Assembly (NCBI GenBank): GCA_024760905.1
Contig: CM045731.1
Coordinates: 15,229,501 to 15,293,500 of the forward strand
Length of the DNA: 64,000 nucleotides
Source of the DNA: Plotosus lineatus
Lineage: Eukaryota > Chordata > Actinopteri > Siluriformes > Plotosidae
Direction of reading: 5' to 3'
The position numbers were made by a program, and so were the translations under genes. A model generated the notes under the pieces. It did not search any database. It worked only from the letters and a program-made list of their open reading frames with translations, and was not told the DNA's origin. Below are positions 33,380 through 46,019 of the stretch, piece after piece. Numbering within the stretch: the stretch's first letter is position 1; every line of letters begins with the position of its first letter.

Positions 33380-34625
33380 TCATCATCATCATCATCATCA
33401 TCTTCCGCTTAGTCCAGGGTCGGGTCGCGGGGGCAGAAACCTAAGCAAAGAGGTCCAGACGTCCCTGTCCCGAGCCACTTCCTCCAACTCTCCCGGGGGG
33501 ACACCGAGGCGGTCCCAGACAAGCCGAGAGACATAGTCCCTCCAGGGTGTTCTAGGTCGACCCCGGGGTCTCTTGCCGGTTGGACATGCCCGAAACACCA
33601 CACCAGGGAGGCGTCCGGAGGGCATTCTCACCAGATGCCCGAGCCACCTCAACTGGCCCCTCTCAATGCGGAGGAGCAGCGGATCTACTCCGAGCTCTCC
33701 CCGGATGGTGGAGCTTCTCACCTTATCTCTAAGGAAGAACCCCGCCACCCGGCGAAGAAAGCTCATTTCAGCCACTTGTTCTTTCGGTCATTACCCAAAG
33801 CTCGTGACCATAGGTGAGGGTTGGAACGTAGATCGACTGGTAAATTGAGAGCTTTGCCTTGCGGCTCAGCTCCTTCTTCACCATGACGGACCGGTACAGG
33901 CACCGCTTAACAGCAGAGGCTGCAGCGATCCGTCTGTCGATCTCTCGCTCCATCCTTCCCTCACTCGTAAACAAGACCCCAAGATACTTAAACTCCTCCA
34001 CTTGGGGCAGGACCTCATTCCCGACCCGGAGGGTGCATTCCACCATTGTCCGACTGAGAACCATGGCCTCGGACTTGGAGGTACTGATCTTCATCCCGGC
34101 TGCTTCGCACTCAGCTGCGAATCACTCCAATGAGAGCTGGAGGGCCCGACTTGATGATGCCAAAAGGACAACATCATCCACAAAAAGCAGAGATGAGATC
34201 TGATGGCCACCAAACCAGAACCCCTCATCGCCTCGACTGCGCCTAGAAATTCTGTCCATAAAAATTCTGAACAGAATCGGTGACAAAGGACAGCCTTGGC
34301 GGACTCCAACTCCCACTGGAAATGAATCCGACCTGCTGTTACCAATACGGACCAAACTCTGGCTCCAGTGATACAGCGACCGAATAGCTCGTAGCAACGG
34401 ATCCGGAACGCCGTACTCTCGGAGCACGCCCCACAAGATCGTTCGAGGGACATGGTCGAAAGCCTTCTCCAAATCCACAAAGAGCACATGTGGACAGATT
34501 GGGCAAACTCCCATGCCCCCTCCAGAATCCTGTGGAGCGTATAGAGTTGGTCAAGAGTGCTGCGGCCAGGACGAAAACCACATTGTTCCTCCTGAATCCG
34601 AGGTTCACCTATCGGTCGATAGTGG
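33380..34625 (-). mobile_element. Rex3-like LINE, 5'-truncated
   Basis: Flanked by TTTGAGAGAACCA (33,367-33,379; 34,626-34,638); copy A has the empty site at 947-960. On the minus strand broken frames give RT blocks (QCGFRPGRSTLDQL, FVDLEKAFDHVP, GVRQGCPLSPILF, LLFVDDVVLLA) and the C-terminus (LRWLGHLVRMP, PRGRPRTPWRDYVSRL). The 3' end is a (GAT)n tract, in line with the GATG-type tail of Rex3. Catalytic FADD reads FVDD. Inactive. Confidence 0.85.
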
Positions 34626-34921
34626 TTTGAGAGAACCACGAGAGAAAAAAAATATTCACTCATTCATTTAATTAACCCTAAGTAGGGTCGCGGAGAGGCT
34701 GACGTCCATCTCAGCTGATTCTGGGCAAGGGCAGGGTACACCCTGAAGAGATTGCGAGGCCAGCGTAGGGCTAGACAAAACTAATTGCATAAGAGCATAA
34801 AAAGCCTGAAGCAGGACCCATACTGAGCAAATAGTTCCCATGTCTCCAAAAGTATTAAAAATATCCTCACTGCTACCCTGAAGACACAAGAGAGTCTGAT
34901 GCTTTGGTATGAGGTGCGTTT

Positions 34922-34953
<32 letters not shown>

Positions 34954-35039
34954 ACACGCACGCACACAAAATCACAATCCTTAAGTAATTCTTATATAAT
35001 TAATCATTTTTTAATCAACTCTAAGGAGTTTTTAGAGAC

Positions 35040-35400
35040 AATTAGTTCATTCAGTTCATTTTCTGTAACCGCTTCATCCTAATTAGGGTCGCAGGGAGGC
35101 TGGTGCCCATCCCAGCCAACTCAGGGCGAGGGCAGAGTACACCCTGGACAGCTCGCCAGGCCATCGCAGGGCAGAAACATGCTGACGGCTTTGCAGCTAC
35201 TCTTGATGAAAGTCAGCAATGGTTCTTTTACATGCCTCACACCATAGACAGTGAGAGATATGGCCAGCCTTTGATAACCCAGTTAGCTGCACTGGGGGGG
35301 GGGGGGGGGGGACAGTGACAACCTTGTGGAGAGTGGGACTCGAACCCCCAACCTTTGGATCAGCGATCCGGCGCCTTATACCACTAGACCACCACTGCCC
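35040..35400 (-). mobile_element. tRNA-derived SINE, tail type 1
   Basis: Flanked by TTTAGAGACAATTA and TTTAGAGAGAATTA; copy A is empty near 1,545. Contains a G16-18 run near 35,296. Confidence 0.88.
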
Positions 35401-35514
35401 ATTTAGAGAGAATTAAGTAAATATAAATTATTAGTGAATTTACTGTGAAATTCTCTTTTGCAGCTCCTGCCGTCTAGTAGAACACAGCCATGATGATACT
35501 GGTAGGGATAAGCG

Positions 35515-35558
<44 letters not shown>

Positions 35559-36406
35559 GCTTATTCAGTGATAAGTCTGAAAATATTACAGTGTTGGTAA
35601 AAAGTGATGCAGAGTGATTTTGCTCTCACTGAGAGAAACTCCTGTCACACTCTGCACTGCTCACAGTGATGGGTTCTACTTCACATGGATACACTGGGAT
35701 TGGCTGAAACTGCCTGTGTAAAGTGTGTGTGAGAAGAGAGGGGCTTCACTACAGGAGACAGATGCTGCAGATTACTTTGAATTATTCACATTCCGAGCTG
35801 CTTTGTCCTTTTATGATGGTTGCAAGGCGGCTGAAGCCTATCTTAGCCGACTCTGACCGAATGTACGGTACAGTCTAAAGTGCTCGACAGACCAGTGCAG
35901 GACTCACACTTATTTTGGGACACTCAGTTATCCGAAAGTGTTTTTTTTGGATTGCTGGAGGAAGATTTTCCTAATGCAAAAAATTTCCTCATGCAAACCT
36001 GTCTGTCCCTTTTGTCCTACTTTGCATTAAATCTGTTGAAACCAAATCACAGTGACTGAGGTGAGTGAAAAGGTTTGTGCACCCTCAGAACACAACATTG
36101 TGTGTATATGTGGTGATCCAGCTATTCCATCACTACACTGAAATCTCTTTAACATTCAGGTGAAATATTAAAAACTGAACTTTATAACAGAGCCACGTTT
36201 TCCTTATTTCACACAGAGCACAGGGGGACACAGAGCACAGGTGACACAAAGAACATGGGGGCACAGAGCACAGGCGGGGACAGACCGATAGACAGACAGA
36301 CAGATGGATTTTGTGGATTGGATGTGGGGGTATTCTTACATCATCTGTGAACCTGAAATGCTTTATATAAATAAAGAATAAATAAATAAAATCAGAGCAC
36401 ACTCAC

Positions 36407-36620
36407 CGCAGCCATGAAGAGATGAGGAGTCTGTCTCCAGTTTTAGAGGACAGGTCACCTGCAGCTCTGATCACAGGCTCGAGATGCAAAACAGGACCAT
36501 GATGGTACACGGTGAGTCGTGTAAAAGGCGCAGAGAGACATGATGATGAGGTTTTTATAATAAATCCTGCATCTCGCTCACTGTGCAACTGTTGAAGGAC
36601 TTTGCATGGTGCATACACTT
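36407..36620 (-). other. Candidate first exon (copy 3 of 4)
   Basis: This is the copy B partner of the exon at 2,504. ATGGCTGCG is at 36,407-36,415 and the donor GTGAGT is intact. The downstream gene body is not recognised. Confidence 0.45.
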
Positions 36621-37198
36621 AAAGACACCCAGATGTTATACTCCGCCCTTTAAAAGGGGCGAAATAGAATAAAACTCAAACATTTCATCACTAAATGATT
36701 TATGAGAGTGGGCTGAAAAATTCATAGGTTGACTCAAAAGGACTAACGCCAGACCAATGACAATTGCGAGCTTCTATAACAGGGCGTCTGGCACTGAAAC
36801 ACCAAAGAAAGAAGTATGTAAGTGCAGGGGAGCCTGTGTGGACATCAAGATGGTTCATGGCCAGCCTGCAAACTTTTCATCCAATACTTGTAATTTCACA
36901 ACAGTAGGATTTAAATTTGTCGTATTTCACATCCTCTGTGTGTGAGACACAGCCATGAGGTTATAATTTCAACAGAAACAAGACAAAAGGTCTTTTTTTA
37001 AAGATAAATATAAAGAGATCGCTACTGCCAACTGTGACTTTAACAATGAAAATCAGTTGAGCATTAATTATAAAAAGACACCAAAGGATCTACACCAGGG
37101 GTCCACAGCCACCGGGCCCTGGACCGGTACCGGTCTGTGGATCATTTTGTACCGGGCCACAAAGTATGAATAATCATGATTAAAATAAACAGTGATCC

Positions 37199-37555
37199 AG
37201 GGGGCAGTGGTGGTCTCGTGGTATAGGGCGCTGGATCGCTGATCCAAAGGTTGGGGGTTCGAGTCCCACTCTCCACAAGGTTGTCACTGTCCCCCCCAGT
37301 GCAGCTAACTGGGTTATCAAAGGCGGGCCATGTCTGTCACTGTCTATGGTGAGAGGCATGTAAAAGAACCATTGCTGACTTTCGTAAAGAGTAGCTGCAA
37401 AGCCGTCAGCGTGTTTCTGTCCCTTGCGAAAAAGGGTTGTGACAGGAAGGGCATCCGACGTAAAAACCTCTGACAAATCAAAACGTGCGAATCAGATGAT
37501 TCGCTGTGGCGACTCCCGAGTAAAAGGGAAAAAGCTGAAAGGAAGATAGACAGAC
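37199..37555 (+). mobile_element. tRNA-derived SINE, tail type 2
   Basis: Flanked by AAAATAAACAGTGATCC (37,182-37,198; 37,556-37,572), which is the terminal repeat of the small inverted-repeat element it interrupts. The tail has GGAAGGGCATCCGACGTAAA and GATTCGCTGTGGCGACTCCC, as in zebrafish DANA-type SINEs and the local RTE LINE. Confidence 0.9.
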
Positions 37556-37562
37556 AAAATAA

Positions 37563-37826
37563 ACAGTGATCCCTCACTACTTTGTGCTTCAGTTTCTGTG
37601 GCTTCAGTGCATCGTGGGTTTTTCAAAAATATTCATCGAAAAATTAAAAAAAATAAGGAAATTAAGGTAAAATAGGGGGAAATTTAAGGAAAATGCTGCA
37701 AAACAAGGCCAATTATGCAAAACTCCCCAAACAAACAAAAACAAAAAAAAACAACAACTCAAAACCACTCAACAAAACTAATTACATTTTAATGTGAGGT
37801 GCATATCTGAGTGTGAGCACGCATCT

Positions 37827-37878
<52 letters not shown>

Positions 37879-39597
37879 TTAGATTTTATTTACATCTTAT
37901 GCATTATTTTTGAATGTTTAATTGTTATTAGAAGCATTACTAGCATTAAATGTGTATTTAATGATATTACATACACATATACAGGTCCGTCTCAAAAAAT
38001 TAGCATATTGTGTGTTCATTATTTTCTGTAATGTACTGATAAACATTACACTTTCATATATTTTAGATTCATTACACACAACTGAAGTACTTCAAGCCTT
38101 TTATTGTTTTAATATTGATAATTTTGGCAAAAAAGGAAAGAAAAACCAAAAATCCCTATCTCAAAAATTAGCATATTTCATCCGACCAATAAAAAAAGTG
38201 TTTTTAATACAAAAAAGTCAACCTTCAAATCATTATGTTCAGTTATGCACTCAATACTTGGTCGGGAATCCTTTTGCAGAAATGACTGCTTCAATGTGGC
38301 GGGCATGGAGACAATCAGCCTGTGGCACTGCTGAGGTGTTATGGAGGCCCAGGATGCTTCGATAGCGGCCTTAAGCTCATCCACAGTGTTGGGTCTGGTG
38401 TCTCTCAACTTTCTCTTCACAATATCCCACAGATTCTCTATGGGCTTCAGGTCAGGAGAGTTGGCAGGCCAATTGAGCCCAGTAATACCATGGTCAGTAA
38501 ACCATTTAGCAGTGGTTGTGCTGAAAAATGAAACCTTCATCTCCATAAAGCTTTTCAACAGATGGAAGCATGAAGTGCTCCAAAATCTCCTGATAGCTCG
38601 CTGCATTGACCCTGCCCTTGATAAAACACAGTGGACCAACACCAGCAGCTGACATGGCACCCCAGACCATCACTGACTGTGGGTACTTGACACTTGACTT
38701 CAAGCATTTTGGCATTTCCTTCTAACCAGTTTTCCTCCAGACTCTGGCACCTTGATTTCTGAATGACATGCAAAATTTGCTTTCATCCGAAAAAAGTACT
38801 TTGGACCACTGAGCAACAGTCCAGTGCTGCTTCTCTGTAGCCCAGGTCAGGAGCTTCTGCCTCTGTTTCTGGTTCAAAAGTGGCTTGACCTGGGGAATGT
38901 GGCACCTGTAGCCCATTTCCTGCACACGCCTGTACGCCACACTCAGTCCACATTCTTCCTCAGGGTCCGGTCACCTCTTCTGGTTGTGCAGCATTTTCTG
39001 CCACACTTTTTCCTTCCCACAGACGTCCCACTGAGGTGGCTTGATAGAGCACTCTGGGAACAGCCTATTCGCTCAGAGATTTCTTTTTGTGTCTTACTCT
39101 CTTGCTTGAGGGTGTCAATGATGGCCTTCTGGACAGCAGTCGGGTCGGCAGTCTTACCCATGATTGCGGGTTTGAGTAATGAACCAGGCTGGGAGTTTTT
39201 AAAAGCCTCAGGAATCTTTTGCAGGTGTTTAGAGTTAATTGGTTGATTCAGATGATTAGGTTAATAGCTCGTTAGACTACCTTTTCATGATATGCAAATT
39301 TTTTGAGATAGGAATTTTGGGTTTTCATGAGCTGTATGCCAAAATCATCAGTATTAAAACAATAAAAGACCTGAAATATTTCAGTTGGTGTGCAATGAAT
39401 CTAAAATATATGAAAGTTAAATTTTTATCAGTACATTACAGAAAATAATGAACTTTATCACAATATGATAAATTTTTGAGAAGTGTACGTCAGTCAGGGG
39501 AGTTGATCCAACTTTGCGGAAATCGGCCGTAGCGGGGGGGAGGGGCAGGGGGGTGTCTCGGTCCTCATTAACCATGAAAAGTGAAGGATCCCTGTAT
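37563..39597. mobile_element. Small inverted-repeat (pogo-like) element split by Tc1
   Basis: It begins CAGTGATCCCTCACTACTTTG and ends GGATCCCTGTA, imperfect inverted repeats. The left part is about 37,563-37,981 and the right part 39,486-39,597, separated by Tc1. A related uninterrupted copy is at 54,957-55,221. It contains a (TG)n tract at 37,829-37,877. No coding capacity. Confidence 0.65.
37982..39485 (-). mobile_element. Tc1-like transposon with broken transposase
   Basis: The left terminal repeat CAGGTCCGTCTCAAAAAATT and the degraded right copy are flanked by TA. Minus-strand frames give the N-terminal helix-turn-helix (39,161-38,943, MGKTADPTAVQKAI), the first catalytic D (38,940-38,722, LFSDESKF) and the final E (38,660-38,178, PIENLWD). 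The middle D region reads FQHNHC with a deletion near 38,505-38,530, so DD34E is lost and the copy is inactive. The sequence resembles Tc1 elements reported from both teleosts and lampreys. Confidence 0.95.
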
Positions 39598-40109
39598 ATA
39601 AAAATATGTTTTTGCTTCTGGGTGTCTTGTTTTGAAAGAGAACCACTTAAGCCCTTACCTAACTTCCGCGCTTGACTCTTTGGCACGTATTTATCCTGCA
39701 TCAGCAATGCAAGCTAGCCCTCGCAAAATGAGCCAGAAATTCACTGGAGAGGTTTTTTGGAAAGGGTAGACAATGAGACAGCAGAAGGGTCACAGACTGC
39801 CTGCAAAAAGAAAGATGCATTTAAAAGAAAATACCAAGATTTCTATCTGAGTTATGGGTTCATCGCAACAGGTGGTTGTTTATATTATAAACAACCCATG
39901 ACACGCACACACCCTGGTCTGTGGTAAAATTGTCAACCGTTGACCACTTCGTGGTTATACAGTAAAACGTTGGTGACCACTGCTATAGAGCACCTTACAA
40001 ACAACTGCATTAATCTGAACAGAAATGTCACAAGAAAAAGAAAGATTAGAATAAAATACAATTGAATCAGTGTTTGCTGGTCCTGGCTAACAAGCTTGAG
40101 AAGCCACAT

Positions 40110-41730
40110 TTAGGGTGACTTCTGAAAGTGGCAAGATGGAAAGAGTACTTTGAAGAGCTGATGAAGGAGGAAAATGAGAGGGGGGGAATAGAGTAGAAGG
40201 GGTGACTGTTGAGGACCAGGAAGTAGCAAGGATTAGTCAGGGAAAAGTGATGAGGGCATTGAAGAGGATGAAGAGTGGAAAGGCAGTTGGTATTGATGAC
40301 ATACTGGTGGAGGTATGGAAATGTCTAGGAAAGGTAGTAGTAGATTTTCTGAAAAGAACATTCAACAAGATCTTAGACAGTGAGCATATACCAGAGGACT
40401 GGAGGAGAAGTGTGCTTGTGCCCATTTTTAAGAACAAGGGAGATGTGCAGAGTTGTGGCAACTACAGAGGGATAAAGTTGATGAGCCATACGATGAAGTT
40501 ATGGGAAAGAATAGTGGAAGCTAGACTAAGGGCAGAGGTCAGCATTTGTGAACAACAGTTTGGTTTCATGCCAAGAAAGAGCACCACAGATGCAGTGTTT
40601 GCTTTGAGGATGTTAACAGAGAAGTATAGAGAAGGTCAGAAGGAGCTGCATTGTGCCTTTGTGGATCTGGAAAAAGCATATGACAGGGTGCCGAGAGAGG
40701 AACTGTGGTATTTGCATGAAGAAATCTGGAGTGGCAGAGAAGTATGTTAGAGTGGTGCAGGACATGTATGAGAGATGTAAGACAGTGGTGAGGTGTGCTG
40801 TCGGTGTGACAGAAGAGTCCAAGGTGGAGGTGGGACTGCATCAAGGGTCAGCTCTCAGCCCCTTCTTGTTTGCTATGGTGATGGACAGGCTGACAGAAGA
40901 GGTGAGACAAGAATCTCCATGGACTTTGATGTTAGCAGGTGACATTGTGATCTGTAGTGAGAGCACAGAAGAAGTGCAGGAAAATCTAGAGAGGTGGAGG
41001 TATGCCCTGGAATGGAGAGGAATGAAGGTTAGCCTCAGTAAGACAGAATACATGTGTGTGAACAACAAGGACCCAAGAGGAACGGTAAGGTTACAGAAAG
41101 CAGAGATAAAGAAGGTGGAGGATTTTAAGTACTTGGGCTCAACAATCCAGAGCAATGGAGAGTGTGGAAAAGAGGTGAAGAAGCGCGTGCAGGCAGGCTG
41201 GAATGGTTGGAGAAAAGTGTCCGGTGTGATGTGTGATAGGAGAGTATCGGCAAGAATGAAAGGAAAAGTGTACAAGACGGTGATGAGGCCAGCGATGTTG
41301 TATGGTTTAGAAACAGTGGCCCTGGGGAAAAGACAGGAGTCCGAGCTGGAGGTAGCAGAGATGAAAATGTTGAGGTTCTCTTTGGGAGTAACGAGGATGG
41401 ATAGGATCAGGAATGAGTACATCAGAGGGACAGCACATGTTAGAGGTTTTGGAGACAAAGTCAGAGAGGCTAGATTGAGATGGTTTGGACATGTACAGAG
41501 GAAGGATAGTGAGTATATTGGTAGTAGGATGCGGAGGTTGGAACTATCAGGCAGAAGGCCTAGAGGAAGACCAAAGAGAAGATTTATGGATGTGGTGAAG
41601 GAGGACATGAAGGCAGTTGGAGTAAGAGTAGAAGATACAGCGGATAGGGTGAGATGGAAGCAGATGGTTTGCTGTGGCGACCCCTGAAGGGAAAAGCCGA
41701 CAGGAAAAGAAGAAGAAGAAGAAGAAGAGA
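40110..41730 (+). mobile_element. RTE-type LINE with most of the reverse transcriptase
   Basis: Frames at 40,202-40,750 and 40,653-41,687 together cover the RT domain to the ORF2 end, split by a frameshift near 40,715. Visible blocks are SGKAVGIDDI, VPIFKNKGD, QFGFMPRKSTTDA, VDLEKAYDRVP and the long C-terminal region. The catalytic block reads LAGDIV instead of the family FADDIV, so the enzyme is dead. It ends with the CTGTGGCGACC tail and (GAA)n. It lies in copy B at the place where copy A has a SINE (5,504-5,862). Confidence 0.9.
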
Positions 41731-42599
41731 GATATGAATTAGCATAATATAGACGTCAATGTAAACAGAAGTACACCACGGATACCAGACAAGCACATCT
41801 GTCACTTTCACACCTCGGGACAATCTAGAACAGACAGTTAGCCTACCATGCATGTTTTTGGACTGTGGGAGGAAACCGGGGTACCTGAAGAAAATGATTG
41901 AAAATCCCATGCACGCAAGGACATGCGAACCACTGTGCCATCGTGCCGTCTACAAGAAACATACAGATACAAAATCTTTTCTGATCAACTCTGCTGCTCA
42001 GAATTTTTCAGCAGTGTTGCTCACTGACGTGGACGTCATGCATCACGTTTTGGTTACAAGGATAAGAGGTGAGGGGGGAGTGAGGAAGAAAAAGGGAGAG
42101 GTTGAGAGCGGACAGGAGGGAATGAATCAGGCGAGTAGGACGGAATTACATTCAGCGATTCCTGCGGTCCAAGGTAAAAGACTGATGGCAGTGAGGAAGC
42201 CGATTGCTTAGGAAGAAGTGTTCATGAAGATGAGTGCAGAAGAGATAGATGATGACCAAAAAGTGTGAGTGGTGATGAAGAGCAGCGATGAAGTCGTTTT
42301 GAAAAGGAAGAGGAAGATGAGGACAATTTGGAACACCAAACTACCCTAATGTGCATGTCACTGGACTGTTGGAGGAAACCAGGGTGTCCTGAGGAAACCC
42401 ACACAACCACAGGGATTTCTTTCAGCTACTTATAAGATCTTTCAAAAATACTGTAGGATAAAATTATAGTCAGTAGAAGAGAATAAACATCTAACCTTAA
42501 TTATGTGGCTTAAATTGTGAAGTTCATTTGACATGGTTGGCTCCTGATAATGTAATGAATGGCGTGCCATGTTCTGGGTAAAGCTTTAAACCCGGGTCA

Positions 42600-42860
42600 C
42601 ATGCTTGTCCAGTAGTTACCACGTCGGCCTCACAGCAAGAACATTCTGGGTTTGGGTCCCTGACTTAGCAAGGATGCTTCTGTGGGTTTTTTTATGTGTT
42701 TCCTCAAGATGGTCCAGTTTCCTCCCAAAGTCCAAATATATGTATGCTAGGCTAATAAGAAAGCTCGGAAGGTTGTGCGTGGCCTTGCAATGGACAGGCA
42801 AGACATTCAGGGATTACCCCATCTTTGAACAGAGTTGTTGGCACCATGATCCTCATGACT
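42600..42860 (+). mobile_element. DANA/Mermaid-type SINE, copy B partner
   Basis: Head as at 8,700, followed by GGTTTCCTCCCAAAGTCC-like body (GTTTCCTCCCAAAGTCCAAA) and a tail to 42,860. Confidence 0.55.
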
Positions 42861-43107
42861 CCTAATAGGATAAAGTAGTTTCTCAAGTGAGTGAGTGGCT
42901 CAGCTTTTAAACCGTATTCCTTTTAGGTCCATCTTCAAAGGCCACCACCCAGTTGAGGGCGGTCCAATATTGCAGGGTGGCGTTATTGGGGACTGGGATT
43001 TGCATTGTGCTACTGATTCAAAAATGAATAGACAACAACAAATTATCCGCAGATTTATTAACCAGGTAGATATTTTCTTCACACAATACCTTAAAGCTGA
43101 GTCAGGT

Positions 43108-43162
<55 letters not shown>

Positions 43163-43971
43163 ATGAACCATGTAAGAAAATAAAACCATAAACAGTGCAT
43201 GTACTGATATAATAAACACTGCACCACCTTAATTCTGTCTTTGACCCGAAACATTTCTCCTTATTAAGTGGTGATGGTTGGAGTGTCAAAGTCGTGTGTT
43301 TCCAGGAAGATGAATTTTGATTTAAATCATTGATGTTATGATTTTATTTTGTTTCTGTGCCTTTTCAAGGTTGTGTATCATTCTTCAGGCAAATTGCGTC
43401 ATATGCAAACTCTTCTGTCCCTTTTAACCTACTTTACATTAAATCTGTTGAAACCAAATCAGAGTGACTGAGGTGAGTGAAAAAGTTTGTGCACCCTCAG
43501 GAAGATGTGTGTGTATGTGGTGATCCAGGTATTCCGTCATTACCCTGAAATCTCTTTCAAATTCAGGTGAAATATTAAACACTAAACTTTATAACAGAGC
43601 CACGTTTTCCTTATTTCACTCAGAGCACAGGGAGACACAGACCACAGGGGGACACAGAGTACAGGGGGACACAGATCACAGGGGAAACAGGAAGACAGAT
43701 GGACTGTATGGATGGTGTATGTGGGTATTTCCATCACTTCATTTGTAAATATAAAAAGCTTCACATAAATAACGTAATTAATTAATTAAGTAATTAATGT
43801 TAGTATAAATGGTTGTGTGAATGTTGGCCCTGCAATGGTCTGACGGGCTGTCCAGATTGTAACCTACCCTCACCCAGATTGGGCTAGGATAGGTGCCAGC
43901 CTCCCCGTGACACAAATTCGGAGTAAGAAGTTCAGAAAATGAATGAATGAATAAAATCAGGGCACATTCAC

Positions 43972-44190
43972 CGCAGCCATGAAGAAATGAGGGGAGTCTG
44001 TCTCCAGTTTCAGAGGACAAGTCACCTGCACCTCTGATCACAGGCCAGACAGATCCAAGATGCAAAGCAGGCCCAAGATGGTACACGGTGAGTCGTGTAA
44101 AAGGTGCAGGAGGCATAATGAGGAGGTTTTTATAATAAATCCTGCATCTCGCTCGCTGTGCGACTACTGAAGGACTTTGCATGGTGCTCA
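43972..44190 (-). other. Candidate first exon (copy 4 of 4)
   Basis: This is the copy B partner of the exon at 11,399. ATGGCTGCG is at 43,972-43,980 and the donor is the weaker GTGAAT. Confidence 0.4.
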
Positions 44191-44254
44191 GACTTAAAGA
44201 TACCCGGGTGTTACCCTCCGCCCTTTAAAACTCAAACGGTGCAGTGTACATTTA

Positions 44255-44565
44255 CTCACTCACTCAGACATCCGCTTAATCCTACTCGGGTATTGGGGGC
44301 TATAGCCTCTATCAGCCAACACTGGACAAAGGAAGGGTACATCCTGAACAGCTCACCAAGCCATTGCAGGGCCAGCACACACACAAACATTCACACTTAC
44401 TGTACACCTAAGGATAATTTGTAACAGCCAATTATCCCAACGTGGAAGGACTGTGGAAAAAAATGAAAATACCCTGAGGAAACCTACGCAAGCACAGGGA
44501 GACTATACAAATCACACATAGCACCACTTGAACCCAGGACCTTCTTGCTGTGAGGTAGACGTGTT
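44255..44565 (-). mobile_element. DANA/Mermaid-type SINE, copy B partner
   Basis: Matches 11,690-12,025 with moderate divergence. Confidence 0.6.
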
Positions 44566-44626
44566 AATATATCAGCTTTCATTAATGTTGCATAATTACT
44601 TGTATCTGTGAATTGTTGAGTTTTTG

Positions 44627-45616
44627 AGGTTCTCTTTGGGAGTAACGAGGATGGATAGGATTAGGAATGAGCACATCAGAGGGACAGCACATGTAAGACG
44701 TTTTGGAGACAAAGTCAGAGAGGCTAGATTGAGATGGTTTGGACATGTACAGAGGAGGGATAGTGAGTATATTGGTAGTAGGATGCTGAGGTTGGAACTA
44801 CCAGGCAGAAGGCCTAGAGCACGGGTCGGGAACCTTTTTGACGAAGAGAGCCAAAAAAAAGACATATTTTAAAATCTAATCCTCTGAGAACCGTATATTT
44901 TAATAGTGAATACAACTAAATTGAAAACGAGAAGTTATTTATTAATGCGACTTCCGGTGCTGCTTGGTTTCGCTGCAGGGTTTATGTGACTAGAAGTGCG
45001 TCCCAAGTTTTGGCAATTCGCTGGTCTGCGGGTTGAAGTTTTCCATGTCTGTCCATTTGTGTTTGTTTGCCAGCTGTGCTTGGCTTCATGGAAATGAGCC
45101 GATCAAAAACGAGGAAATTTACCTTTTTACTCAAAAACAACATGCGCAGTCCATGGCTATTGTTATAATCCAATAAAATTAGAGTTTCAAGGTATCAGAC
45201 CCGCCCACACACTGGCGTACAGAAAGGATTGGCTCTCCACTGCGTGCCACAGTGATGTGGCATTGAAAATAGATGTATAGATTTAAATGCGTGATATTTA
45301 TTCATCTGTTTTTGTTTTATTTGATATTTCTTATTTAAATGACAGTGAAATTGTGTATTCGTTATTTTGTTAAGAAAGGCCACCTGATTTATCTGAGAGC
45401 CAGATACAGTCATCAAAAGAGCCACATCTGGCTCGCGAGCCATAGGTTCCCGACCCCTGGCCTAGAGGAAGACCAAAGAGAAGATTCATGGATGTGGTGA
45501 AGGAGGACATGAAGGTCGTTGGTGTAAGAGAAGAAGATGCAAAGGATAGGGTGAGATGGAGGCAGATGATTCGCTGTGGCGACCCATGAAGGGAAAAGCC
45601 GAAAGGAAAAGAAGAA
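44627..45616 (+). mobile_element. RTE-type LINE 3' fragment, itself split by a hAT element
   Basis: A 12-bp duplication GTTGAGTTTTTG flanks it (44,615-44,626; 45,617-45,628). The LINE parts are 44,627-44,819 and 45,468-45,616; together they are the usual RTE C-terminus and tail. Copy A shows the empty site at about 12,075-12,090. Confidence 0.9.
44820..45459. mobile_element. hAT (Charlie-like) non-autonomous element, 640 bp
   Basis: Ends CACGGGTCGGGAACC and GGTTCCCGACCCCTG are inverted repeats. The 8-bp duplication GCCTAGAG (44,812-44,819; 45,460-45,467) lies inside the LINE. No transposase is visible. It is younger than the LINE it interrupts. Confidence 0.9.
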
Positions 45617-46019
45617 GTTGAGTTTTTGTAAGCTCAGAATGATCAGAAAACTGCATGCAGGATCCGTTTCCATTCATCCACCAGGTTGCACTTTATCAAT
45701 CAGAACTGATCTCATCTGGAAAAACTGGGATTTATTAGGAAATATTGTTATATGTTATAAAATATACATAAATAATTTTATATTTGTGTGGTGACCTAGA
45801 AAATCCAGTCACATGGTCAAAGCCTTATTTTACAGATCTATCTCAGATCTATTATGATCCATTTGTACATTTTTTGATAGTAAGGGGTTTTATCACTAGA
45901 GTCAGGGATGGAGGAGTAAATGATAAGCTGATTAAAATCCTTTATTACTCGTGATGAACGAGTTGGACGTGTGGTTTGACTTAAACCTGAGTTGGTTGTA
46001 GTTATTCAGTCATGAGGGC

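Larger units (their letters stand above)
37096..39982 (+). mobile_element. hAT element hosting a SINE, an inverted-repeat element and Tc1
   Basis: The left end CAGGGGTCCACAGCCACCG and right end GGTGACCACTG, with the CGGGCCCTGGACCGGTACCGG subterminal block, are those of a widespread fish hAT family. A plus-strand stretch near 39,800-39,870 (FKRKYQDFYLSYGFIATG) matches the N-terminal region of its transposase. The flanking eight bases (37,088-37,095; 39,983-39,990) are not identical, so no clean target duplication is seen. The interior is filled by the nested elements listed separately. Confidence 0.65.

Noticed and set aside
33398..34663. Frames with zinc-finger-like or unknown proteins on the plus strand
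   Set aside because: They are shadows of the minus-strand Rex3-like reverse transcriptase.
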